A stretch of 64,000 bases of DNA from Glandiceps talaboti (Eukaryota; Hemichordata; Enteropneusta; Spengelidae): positions 62,001-126,000 of the forward strand of contig NC_135551.1 in NCBI RefSeq assembly GCF_964340395.1. The letters are read 5' to 3'. Below, in pieces: positions 23,321-33,020 of the stretch. Each line of letters opens with the position of its first letter. Within the stretch, counting starts at the first letter, position 1. A model generated the notes under the pieces. That model worked only from the letters and a program-made list of their open reading frames with translations. It did no database searches and was not told the origin of the DNA. A program made the translations under genes and the position numbers.

Positions 23321-23828
23321 TTAATACATACATCGTCTGATATTTTAATTCACAGTGTTTCTTGTGACCGGCGCCTGTCAGCAGACTCTGCCATTTTTTT
23401 CATCATTCCATTGTATTTAAACCTTGTACTTGACATTTCGCAATATTTATAATTCTCAACAAAATACCTCAACATGCCTCACTTCGCTCGTACTCAAAGC
23501 AGCCCCGCGCGCGGTATGATCACTGACACTGATGACATGATGAGAGAGAACCTTTTCGGATTTACATGTAAAACGGGGAAAGATACGCAAAACATAATGC
23601 AAAGTCTGAAGCCAAATTAAAGTTGTAATTATTTTAATTATTTTTACTTGCCAAATATTTGCATTTTGGAAAGGCAAGACACGTTCATGTCGTTTAACTT
23701 TACATGTGAATTGTCGGCCATAACTTCAACCGCATGCCTGGCATGCCCTTCCTTACGCAAGTTGTCTGAATTCTGGTTCACTGTCATTCCAAATTGCACG
23801 ACAATATAGAATTAACCACAAGTTACAT
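23321..23828. other. Interior of family G element, no gene
   Basis: A 73-codon minus-strand ORF (23456-23677) has no recognised motif. There is no clear sub-repeat. Confidence 0.35.
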
Positions 23829-24628
23829 GTTATCTGAAAACATCACACTTTTATAGTGGGTCTGAAGTGTGATTTTAGTGAGTACCAAGAACGTCCTGTG
23901 TTGATACTCAAGATACTTGCTGTGGAAAATCGCTCGGTCAAATGAGGTCACCTACAGCTTCTGGTCGAATCAGGATAGAGTATGCAAATGAGGATGTTGC
24001 GGACTGGCTGATTATGTAGAAGGGTGCAGAATTGGATTTGAAGTTTACAACCCTGTTTCGAACAAACGCTTGTCATTTGGGCGCCCAATGCGTAGAATTA
24101 TGACTATAGCACATATTACATTGCTTGTTTGACGTCAATAGTGTTTTTTGAAAAGTGGCAGTTTACTTAAAGTCTCGTCGACTGATTTCCAATATGGCGT
24201 CGGTCATTATGCTCATTAACATATTCATTTTTTTTTCAAATTACAAAAAAAAAATCATAAAAAATAAAAATGAGGATGTGCTGACTTGAAATTAACAAAT
24301 CTGAGTAAGCTACCCCCTGCGCATCAACACGCCAGATATCAAAGCAATCTAATAAGAGGTTTTCAAGGAGTTGATGAAAATGACATTTTATGAAAAAAAA
24401 TCATAAAAAATTGAAAATGGCACAGATCAACTTGGCATGAACAAATCTGAATAGCCTCCCCCCAGGGAACATGCACACCAAATATCGAAGAATTCCGACT
24501 GTCACTTCCGGAGTAGATAGTAAAAATATAAAAGTTTGACGGACACCTATGATTCACTCTACTCTCTATACCTCAATACCCACCTATACCTAAAGCTACG
24601 CTTTCAGCTTTCGCTGACAGCGGAGCTA

Positions 24629-25160
24629 ACAAACCCTCTGACGTCTGAAAGTCATGGATCCAAAGAACTAAGTTAGAATTAACATTTAACTCAATCAACT
24701 GTTTTAATAGAATGTATGGCTGTATAGTATTGAATGCGCTGGAGAAGTCTATGAACAGAATCCGTATGTACGCATTCTTACATTCTAGATGTTGTACAAT
24801 TAAGTTAAAAAGTGTGATAGATGCATCCTCTACACCCCTGTGTGCTTTGTATGCAAACTGGAAGGGATCTAACTTGCCAACTACATCACTGAGCAGAAAC
24901 TTCCTAACTATACCTTCCATGCACTTGCACAAAATTGATGTCAATGCAATTGGCCGGTAGTCGTTTAACTGTTTAGGGTTGGGCTTCTTTGGAACTGGAA
25001 TGATTGTGGATGTCTTCCATGAGCGCGGAACAACATGACAATTTAGGAGTATTTGAAAAATGTAGGTGAATACAGGACTGAGTTGTCTAGCACAGGTTTT
25101 CATAACCCCAGTTGTGATTCTATCAGGGCCGGGTGCTTTGTTCCCATTTAACTTTAAAAA
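24629..25160 (-). pseudogene. Rex1-type LINE fragment (RT motifs 0-3)
   Basis: Minus-strand reading: LNGNKAPGPDRITTGVMK, SSTIIPVPKK-like TSTIIPVPKKPNPKQLNDYR, PIALTSILCKCMEGIV, LDPFQFAYKAHRGVEDASI, then IRILFIDFSSAFNTIQP with the first catalytic aspartate, ending IHDFQTSEGL at about 24630. These are Rex1/Babar hallmarks. The frame is open throughout, so this piece decayed little before truncation. The family G hairpin begins immediately beyond. Confidence 0.85.
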
Positions 25161-25170
25161 ATACCACCAA

Positions 25171-26537
25171 AGGCATTGCAGCACAACTGTACAGTTTTTA
25201 AAAATGTTTATCCATGTGCTAGTCCATGCTAACAATAGGTGTTCATTTGCTGAATAACTATCCAGTTGCCTATCCAACCATGTTGCTATCTTTACGATAA
25301 ATGCTATCATTTGGCTGTTGCTATGGGCGTGGTCATGTTGTTAGATATATTTGCATACATTTGTGTATGTTTTTGTTCACTTGTGTATGAATTCCTGATA
25401 TTGTCTTTGCAATATACGTGATCATTTGGCTATTGCTATGGGCGTGGTCTTGTAGCTAGGCAAATATACATACATTTTTTGAATGTTTATTCAATTGTCT
25501 ATTAAACCCTGTTGTTATCTTTGTGAAATACACCACCGTTTGGCTGTTGCTATGGGCGTGGTCATGGTTACTAGGGTATTTGCATACATTTTTTTAATGT
25601 TTATTCATTTGTCTTTCTATTCCTGTTATCTTTGCAATATACATGATTATTTGGCTGTTGCTATGGGCGTGGTCTTGTTGCTATGCAAATTTACATACAT
25701 TTTTTGAATGTTTATTCAATTGTCTATTAAACCCTGTTATCTTTGTGAAATACACCACCGTCTGGATGTTGCTATGGGCGTGGTCATGGTTGCTAGGGTA
25801 TATGCATACATATTTTTAATGTTTACTCACTTGCCTACCAGATGATGTTGTTATTTGACCAAAATATACTGCCATTTGGTTGTTGCTAAAGGGCATAGTC
25901 ATGGTCGCTAGGGCCAATTTTGTCAAAATGTTTTGAAGAAAATAAGTTTCAGAAACATCTCGCCAAGTTTCAGACTCATTGACCAAGTACTTTTTGAGAT
26001 ATAAGTTTTTGACCAAAAATGAACATTCTTACACCTAATTTGCATATCACTCATGGAATCATTGTATGCTTAATATATCTTCGTCCATACATCCCTAGAT
26101 GCATTCCCATTAAATTTCAGCCCAATTTGCTCAGTAGTTTTGGAATTATAGATTTTTAACCAAAAAGACACATTTTTAGCCCTAATTTGCATATCACTGA
26201 TGGAATCATCATGTCATGAACAAATCTTACTTTACACCCCCTTAAGAATGTTCCCACCAAATTTCGCACAATCTGCCCAGTAGTTTCTGAGTTTAAGTTT
26301 TTTGACCAAAAATCACATTTTTGACCCAAATCACACACCTGTGATGCGATCATTTTGATTTGAACAATTTCCCAACTAGACACCCAAGGTAATAGACCCA
26401 CCAAATATCATGGCAATCGGTTCAGCAGTTTTTGACTTTAAGTTGTTTACACACACACACACAGACAGACTGACAGACAGACAGACGCCGGGCGATCCCT
26501 ATAGCACTACTGAACTTCAGTTCAGTTGTGCTAAAAA
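25171..26537 (+). mobile_element. Family C HINE, complete copy
   Basis: The 5' subterminal repeat AGCACAACTG lies at 25180-25189. Then come about four tandem 110-150 bp core units with TTGGCTGTTGCTATGGGCGT, GGTCATGTTGCTAG and TTTGCATACATTTTTTGAAT (25260-25830). A second module follows with TAATTTGCATATCACT and AATTTCAGCCCAAT phrases (25900-26430). A CA/CAGA microsatellite is at 26448-26485. The hairpin at 26502-26533 pairs TAGCAC with GTGCTA and ACTGAAC with GTTCAGT, followed by AAAA. The closing arm CAGTTGTGCT is the inverse of the 5' motif. No protein. Confidence 0.8.
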
Positions 26538-26860
26538 CTTGATTCAACATCACCTTCAGAAATATGAATGGGATCAGGTTGGATATTCTGACATAATTCT
26601 GAACATTTCTTGCTAAAGTCCATTTAGATGTAACACTCAGGATACTGACAGGCCTGTAATTGCCAACTTCCAAGTGACTGTTCTTTTTAAACAGAGGCTT
26701 AACCCTGGCAAATTTAAATTCATCTGGTTCAGTTTCACTGGTCATAGATAAATTCACAATACCCGGTATGTGTGATTGGAACCATTATAGCATCAGAGCT
26801 GTCTTTTAAAAACCTTGCTGGAAAAGAGTAGTTAAGTTTCTTGACCCTTAATTTATGTCG
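26538..26860 (-). pseudogene. LINE reverse transcriptase fragment
   Basis: Minus-strand translation: LPARFLKDSSDAIMVPITH, IVNLSMTSE, FKFARVKPLFKKNSHLEV, GNYRPVSILSVTSK. This is the RT entry region of a CR1-like element (NYRPVSIL box). It runs into the 3' end of the family C HINE, which truncated it. A few frame changes occur near 26760. Confidence 0.75.
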
Positions 26861-27174
26861 GCAATTTATGTAATCTGATTGGATATTATTAACGATCCTT
26901 GAACTTGGCCACTGTCCAAGTCAGCATGTGTGATACTTAGTTATGATTGACTGGTGGTTTCATACACAAATTCGAAGTATGAAGTGAAATGTCATCAATT
27001 TCTAGTAGTTTGATAGTTATTTTTTGTTAGAGCTATTCATATGCAAATTAGCCTTTCTCTATGTAAATGCTAGATTTATGAGCTTCATTGGACAGACTTG
27101 GAGGTCTCTTCCAGGTGCAGCTCTTCAGATCAATGATTAGTCAACAAAGGATCAACAATTAATTTACGTGTGAT
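26861..27174. other. No feature recognised
   Basis: AT-rich single-copy-looking sequence between a LINE fragment and a minisatellite. Confidence 0.4.
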
Positions 27175-27606
27175 TTATATTATGATCTTGTTTGGCATAT
27201 GGTGCAGCAACCCTGTATTTTATGATCTTGTTTGGCATATGGTGCAGCAACCCTGTATTTTATGATCTTGTTTGGCATATGGTGCAGCAACCCTGTATTT
27301 TATGATCTTGTTTGGCATATGGTGCAGCAACCCTGTATTTTATGATCTTGTTTGGCATATGGTGCAGCAACCCTGTATTTTATGATCTTGTTTGGCATAT
27401 GGTGCAGCAACCCTGTATTTTCACTATTTCATATGGTGCAGCAACCCTGTATTTTCACTATTTCATATGGTGCAGCAACCCTGTATTTTCACTATTTCAT
27501 ATGTTGCAGCAACCCTAGGCCTGTATTTTCACTATTTCATATGGTGCAGCAACCCTGTATTTTCACTATTTCATATGGTGCAGCAACCCTGTATTTTCAC
27601 TATTTC
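27175..27606. repeat. Two-phase minisatellite, 40-bp then 34-bp units
   Basis: The shared 26-bp module is CATATGGTGCAGCAACCCTG plus TATTTT. In the left block (about 27180-27418, six units) the spacer is ATGATCTTGTTTGG, giving 40 bp. In the right block (27419-27605, about six units) the spacer is CACTATTT, giving 34 bp. One right-block unit has a 6-bp insertion (AGGCCT near 27516). The left block is nearly perfect, pointing to recent amplification. Confidence 0.95.
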
Positions 27607-28218
27607 TACAAATAAAATAAAGAAGTGAAGTGTTTTATTGGAGATATTCTTGTTGAGCGTATTCTCTTTTGATCTTGGGGTCATGAACCCCATTAAGTAA
27701 ATATCCCCCTCCTTAATACCTGAATTATCAGATCCAACGAAACATCACATCATCATTGGAAGAAGATCAATGGTAAACGCTACGAAAGAAGATCAACGGT
27801 AACGCTAATGCTATGAAAGAAGATCAGTGGTAACAACACTACAGAGAAGACAATGTCTAAAATTAATATATTTATAATTTGGATGCTGGCCGACCCAAGT
27901 TCAATAAATATTACACGAAAGTCAGTCATTGCCTGGTATAAAATTGTTATCTTGACAAATTGTCCCCTACCCCCTAATTTCCCTGTATGTTGTGTTGTGT
28001 GTGAGTGGGATGGTTAAAAGTCTACCCATCATTATCACCCACGTAGAATATAACACCGACATCAAACAACCAAAATAATTGCAGAACAAAGAATAAAGAG
28101 AAAGACTGTTACATACACATTAATGACAGTCCACTTCACCATAACACAATACACATTAAATTAACAGAAAATGATATTATAAAAAAGGTGTGATTCCACT
28201 ACAAGCTGCTATTCTTAC
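27607..28218. other. Probable CRYZL1-like intron sequence
   Basis: Lies directly downstream (minus sense) of the donor at 28214-28218. GAAGATCAA/GGTAACGCTA-type phrases recur loosely at 27765-27830. No further exon was recognised. The expected next residues (a VRLY-like start) were not found. Confidence 0.4.
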
Positions 28219-28326
28219 CTCCACTGTCAATTATAACATCTATTCCTAAACCACCAGTTTCTTCAAGGCAACTGTTTAGTAGTGTGTTTTTCTTTCCTCC
28301 ACTTAAATCTATTACTGTAACATGAG
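28219..28326 (-). CDS. CRYZL1-like: CRYZL1-like gene, exon (third visible)
   Basis: Acceptor TTTTAAG precedes 28326 and donor GTAAGAAT follows 28219. The exon is 108 nt with phase 1 at both ends. The reading is AHVTVIDLSGGKKNTLL, then NSCLEETGGLGIDVIIDSG. It matches the CLEETGGLGVD(I/V) stretch of vertebrate CRYZL1, in the Rossmann-fold cofactor domain of zeta-crystallin-type medium-chain reductases. The first codon is completed across the intron by the G at the end of exon 28562-28673. The following glycine-or-valine codon is split, as expected for the DAGV position in CRYZL1. Confidence 0.85.
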
Positions 28327-28561
28327 CTTAAAAGAGAAATACATGTACACTGGAATAGTGTAGAGAGTGCGACAAATAAAGTCAAATTCTGCTTTAAATT
28401 AATATGACAATCATAATCCATGCAATGTCTTTTGTAAAATGAGATCTACAGATGTCAGATATTTGGCTGTTATTATGCAAATTGTGGATAAATTCCTTTC
28501 AACTTTTATTTTTTTATTTGTCAACTTTAATTTCTACATATTCAACATTGCCATTTCTTAC

Positions 28562-28673
28562 CAAGTTCTGGTTTAAGTCTCTCCAAATGTAGCTTTTCTT
28601 CTTGAGTGGATGCTGTGGCAATGACCTTCACACCCCATAGCTGAGCCAATTGGATAAGAATGGTGCCTGCTGA
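28562..28673 (-). CDS. CRYZL1-like: CRYZL1-like gene, exon (second visible)
   Basis: 112 nt. Acceptor TTTTGTAG precedes 28673 and donor GTAAG follows 28562. Phase 0 entry and phase 1 exit. The reading is SAGTILIQLAQLWGVKVIAT, then ASTQEEKLHLERLKPEL. It corresponds to the start of the NAD(P)H-binding fold: the loop, helix (GTILIQLA) and second strand (VKVIAT). The classical AxxGGVG loop of zeta-crystallin is replaced by NSAG, as also seen in CRYZL1 (SAFG). CRYZL1 is a cytosolic quinone-oxidoreductase-like protein whose physiological substrate is not settled. Confidence 0.88.
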
Positions 28674-28696
28674 CTACAAAATGACAAAATTGTGTC

Positions 28697-28920
28697 AATG
28701 GCATTGTAGCACAACTGTATTTAGCTGTTGCTATGGGCATGGTCTTGTAATATTTGCATACATTTTTGGATCTTTACTTACTTGCCTGCCCTTCCCACTT
28801 TTCAACTTTACAATATAAATCATCATTTAGCTGTTGCTATGGATGTGGTCCTATTGCTAGGCATATTTGCATACATATTTTGAATCTTTTCACATACCTA
28901 CCCATCCCTGTTGTTGTCGT
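28697..28920 (+). mobile_element. Family C HINE, 5' fragment
   Basis: Contains the subterminal TAGCACAACTGTA at 28707-28719, then two core units (TAGCTGTTGCTATGG, TTTGCATACAT). It starts only 24 bp from the CRYZL1-like exon border. It is cut at the right by a triplet repeat. Confidence 0.7.
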
Positions 28921-28924
28921 CTTT

Positions 28925-28985
<61 letters not shown>

Positions 28986-28987
28986 TA
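28921..28987. repeat. (TTA)n microsatellite
   Basis: About 20 uninterrupted TTA triplets between TTTG and CTACAAG. Confidence 0.95.
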
Positions 28988-29215
28988 CAAGTTAAGGGGT
29001 TTAATAGTACATAATAATAAAAATGTCTGCACAAATTTTTTTTAGAGGAATGGTGCTTTCAATAAAATGTATCCGTGTGAGCTTATAGAATATATTTATT
29101 TTAAAGGGATCATAAGATGTGGACATTTTTCCTTTATAAAGCTCAAAAGCTCAAAATGAATAATAAACAGAAAACATGAAATTTTTTAAAAAAAGTATGT
29201 GAGTGTGTGTGTGTA

Positions 29216-29690
29216 GGGGGGGGGGGGGGGCTGGTGCCAGACCAGGGGTGCGTTCGATTATGCTTCCCCGGGGAGCCTCAGACCAGGGTTACTGACGTCA
29301 CCTGGGCACCTCGGGGCGTGTGATAATCGAACGCATTTTATTGCATTTGGGGTACCCCTGGGAGCCTATAATTAAATCTGTGATTCACGATAAATAATTT
29401 GGTCCGTCTTTCCAAAATATTTTAGACAATTTGAAGTGAAAAATTATTTCCTCACTAAATGTGGGGAATTGTTAACGATAGCCAATCACATGTCGTCCCC
29501 ATCTTGGGTCAAGTCAGGTCAGGCCAATCCCCAAGCTGCCCCTGCTCCATGAGGAGGGTCGACTCGGGGCACCCCGAGTGTGACGTCGTGTAGTAATCGA
29601 ACGCAATTTGGGGCAACTCGAGGTGCCTCGAGGCACCCTGGGTTGCATAATCGAACGCATGCTGCCCTCATCGGCCGGTCCAAATTTTCC
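29216..29690. repeat. GC-rich island with four TAATCGAACGCA motifs, MITE candidate
   Basis: A G run (29216-29231) leads into GTGCGTTCGATTAT at 29248. The inverse ATAATCGAACGCA recurs at about 29322, 29592 and 29648. Between them are GGGGCACC, CTCGAGG and CCCCTGGGAGCC palindromic pieces. Composition differs sharply from the flanking AT-rich DNA. The reading CAGGGGTGCGTTCGATTA at 29242 looks like a hAT-type terminal repeat, but I could not pair it with a clean opposite end or target duplication. Confidence 0.45.
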
Positions 29691-30845
29691 CATAATGCAA
29701 CAATCAGACCACAGTATTATGTGGATCAATGAGAGAAATCCACAACAAAATTTCACTCAAAATCTGTATTGTGGTGACTCCTTTGGCAATACTGACTGCT
29801 AAATTCAACGAACATACACTAGAAAAACTCTACCAAGTGTCGTTTATTTTTTTAGACGCTTACTGATGTTTACTTATTGTTATTGAGGACGTTTCCTGCA
29901 GACTACACGATACTGTGATAAGACTGACCGGCCATATTTGAATTTGCTCGTGAGTTTATGTCGGACTGCATATCGTATGCTTCGAACAGCAGCATATACA
30001 GCACGAGTGCAACCCTACAGAGTTGCACAGGATACCTAATAGTCAATTATTTTGTGACGGCTATATATTTGCGTGGAAATAACCTCTGTGTAAACGGACA
30101 GTGTTTAATCATGAAGCAACTAACGGTTTCCTTGAACGCAACTTCGGATGTATGTTTTGGTATCGGGTGTCAATGTCTTGTCAAACTGGACCTACGTTAC
30201 ATTAATTGCTTATCCATGATTATGTCATGTATTCAACTGAAGACTATGTACTACGTATGCATATATGTATATGATTTACACTGCCAAGAAAGGAAAGTTG
30301 AATTTTGTTCATAGCAAAAGGTATGTAGAGCTGATGACTTCGTTAACGTACATGTTTGTAAATGTCAGCACAACAGTTACTGAAAAGGACAAGAATATGT
30401 CAAGATGGGGTTGTATTTAAAAGCTGAGTAATTTGTATTAAATCACAATTTCACACAGTATATCTTTATTGCTGTGTTATGCTGTCATTATTGCAAACAG
30501 TTGCCAGTGTACACATTTGATATTTAACAGAAAACTAGCGAAGGCCTGCAATTTTCTTCACATTCCCGCACACCGGTTTGTTTATGTTCACGTGACGTAT
30601 AGTAGCACCCTCCTTGTGCGTGACATGTTGTAGTGTAGTTGGCCCGGCCGGCCCTTCAAAAAATTGGGATCGTAATTAGACCTTGTAATCGGCACAGATC
30701 TTCTGACATACATGTTAAGCTTTTACAACCACTCAATTTGTGACTAGTTGCATATTTTATTAGGACTTGGAGTAACAAAATATTTGGTATTTTAATAGCA
30801 AACCCATTCGTTTGTAGGTGTATGTCAGATGTAATTTGTTTTACT
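29691..30845. other. Unassigned DNA inside the CRYZL1-like intron
   Basis: A 118-codon plus-strand ORF (29958-30314) is cysteine-rich but shows no recognised motif or splice sites. The area is slightly less AT-rich than its neighbours. Nothing else is supportable. Confidence 0.3.
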
Positions 30846-30849
30846 AAAA

Positions 30850-31465
30850 CATGGCAGTTTATTTTATGTTTCCATGGAAGCCACTCTCCAATTTTAGATA
30901 ATCTGTCTTACAATGGATAGCATTAGTGAATATATGCCAAAAGTAAGGATTTTGTTTGTAAAAAAATTTTTCTTCGAATTTTACATAAATTTTGCCTAAT
31001 AATGCATAATATGGTGATTTAGGTTACCATGGCAACAGATGTTCCTAAAATGATATCTATTTTTGAACTCGGCATAACAAACTACTCAAGATAGGGTGGT
31101 CAATATGCTAATAAACTATGTTATAATTAGGTTTATCATGTTATTTTCCAGATATGTAGGTGTTTAACCAACACAACATTTTTTACTCTACCATGCGTTT
31201 CCATGGAAACAGCTATCCAATTTTATACAATTTATGTTACATCAGGTAGCACTAACTCATACATGTCTAATACAAGGGCATTTTTTCACTGTATTATCTT
31301 TTTTTTCAATGTTTTATGTCAAATTTTGGAAAAAGTGGTTAACATATTATGGTGGTTTTGGTTACCATGGCAACAGATGTTCATTAAATGACCCCCTATT
31401 TTGAACTCAGCATACAAAACTACCCCAGGTAGGGTGGTTAGTATTGAAATAAACTTGATTATTAT
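30850..31465 (+). repeat. Family F dispersed repeat, two tandem monomers of about 330 bp
   Basis: TTTCCATGGAA starts near 30869 and 31198. GGTTACCATGGCAACAGATG lies near 31022 and 31360. Each monomer ends with AACTAC...AGGGTGGT. The reverse complement of this dimer lies at 60405-60985. No coding potential and no clear ends. Confidence 0.75.
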
Positions 31466-31544
31466 AAAAATTATTATTATCATGTACTTATTATTTAATT
31501 ATTATTTAATTATTTAATTATTATTATTCACCATGATTTCACTG
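31466..31544. repeat. TTA/TTAATTA-rich low-complexity stretch
   Basis: Short A+T repeats (ATTATTATT, TTAATTATTTAATTATT) join the family F and family C repeats. Confidence 0.7.
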
Positions 31545-31915
31545 TTGCTAAGGGCATGGTCATCCAGGTTGCTAGGGCCAATTGTGTCATGATGTTTTCA
31601 ACAATAACTGCAGAATAACATCTCCAGAAACATCCCCACCAAATTTCAACTCCATTTACCATGCAGTTTCAAGGTATGTCTTTGACCAAAAATTTACATT
31701 TTTAGACCTAATTTGCATATCACTCATGGTATCAGCACGTTGTGAATACAGTTTTATCTACACATGCCCAAATGAATCCCCATTTAATTTCAGCCCAATC
31801 TGCTTAATAGTTTTGGAATTATAGATTTTTGACTAGAAAAGTACACATTTCTATACCTAATTTGCATATCACTGATGGGATCATCATGTTATGAACACTT
31901 TTTAATGTAAACACC
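31545..31915 (+). mobile_element. Family C HINE core fragment
   Basis: Holds GTTGCTAAGGGCATGGTCAT, AATTTCAGCCCAATC, TAATTTGCATATCACT twice and ATAGATTTTTGACTAG, in family C order. The 5' motif, microsatellite and hairpin are absent. Confidence 0.7.
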
Positions 31916-32576
31916 CTGATAGTTAGGCGGATAAGTACGAAGATTGTTCACTTTGGGGTAGAATTTTTGAAATTTGGTGTGTATGCATAACTTTTGAATG
32001 CGAAATTATTTTGGTACAGTGCCAATTGAATAGCGCCCTCTAGCGGCCAGTAACACCACCTCGTTATATTCCCTATATCAAGCCATGCCAATAGTTGCGT
32101 CTTTATAAGTCTATTTGAGAAACAAACTACTCTGATGCAATCAAGATATATATTTTTATCTATTCAAGTTGTTATAGAATATTTTTAGGACTAAAAATGC
32201 AACAAAAATTCCATGCATGGAAAAAAAAAATAGACAAAAACCTTAACATAGTAGGTGCCTTGAAAATAAAAGATTTGAACAGAACTGATACTATTTGTTC
32301 AAGAAAACTCCAACCAAACGTTAGTTAAAAATAAGAAATAACCTGGGGTTTCCATGATTGTTATTGAAAACCAAGACCAAAGTGATAGTGAAATTAATCT
32401 ATCTCAGAAATGGTAGTTGAATACTATACAAATAAATTATTACCAATTTCCTTGAAAACTACCAGATGGTGAACCCAATAAAAAGTAATGTTATTCCAAA
32501 TAATCAGGCAAAAGGTACATTCTAAAGGTACATTAGTGTTAGAGACAAAAATATTGTTACCAATTTCAAAAATTGG
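31916..32576. other. No gene; GCGCCCTCTAGCGGCC motif
   Basis: AT-rich apart from AGCGCCCTCTAGCGGCC near 32032, a motif often seen at ends of dispersed repeats. No ORF. Confidence 0.35.
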
Positions 32577-33020
32577 TTATTCATATTCACTATTTCATTA
32601 GTAAGATTGGGAAAGGGGCCCTAAACAAGGTCGAAATTACATCAATTATAAGATGTTCATATTACATCAATTATAAGGTGTTCATATTACATCAATTATA
32701 AGGTGTTTATATTATCAATTATAAGGTGTTCATATTACATCAATTATAAGGTGTTCATATTACATCAATTATAAGGTGTTCATATTACATCAATTATAAG
32801 ATGTTCATATTACATCAATTATAAGGTGTTCATATTATCAATTATAAGGTGTTCATCTTACATCAATTATAAGGTGTTCATATTACATCAATTATAAGGT
32901 GTTCATATTATCAATTATAAGGTGTTCATATTACATCAATTATAAGGTGTTATTCATATTCACTATTTCATTAGTAAGATTGGGAAAGGGGCCCTAAACA
33001 AGGTCGAAATTACATCAATT
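32577..33020. repeat. Duplicated array edge
   Basis: A roughly 65-bp non-satellite segment, starting TTATTCATATTCACTATTTC and containing GGGAAAGGGGCCCTAAACAA, occurs at 32577 (array border) and again at 32950 inside the array. The 373-bp offset shows that unequal exchange copied the flank inward. Confidence 0.9.

Larger units (their letters stand above)
22319..24628 (+). mobile_element. Family G element, candidate complete copy (2310 bp)
   Basis: TAGCTCCG at 22319-22326 and CGGAGCTA at 24621-24628 are perfect inverted ends. The last 800 bp match 1-800 of the window. The 3' hairpin is at 24594-24628. The body includes a TTAA-flanked MITE and short AT-rich stretches. Rex1 sequence borders both ends in the same orientation. 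The 5' border is inferred only from the 8-bp match and needs other copies to confirm it. Confidence 0.5.

Noticed and set aside
26410-26616. ORFs reading through THTHTD or CVCVC repeats at 26.4 and 38.2 kb
   Set aside because: They are translations of the CA/CAGA tract and hairpin of family C elements.
28754-29034. ORFs with poly-leucine or poly-asparagine
   Set aside because: They are produced by the (TTA)n microsatellite at 28921-28987.
29958-30314. 118-codon ORF inside the CRYZL1-like intron as a nested gene
   Set aside because: No recognised motif and no supporting promoter or splice evidence.
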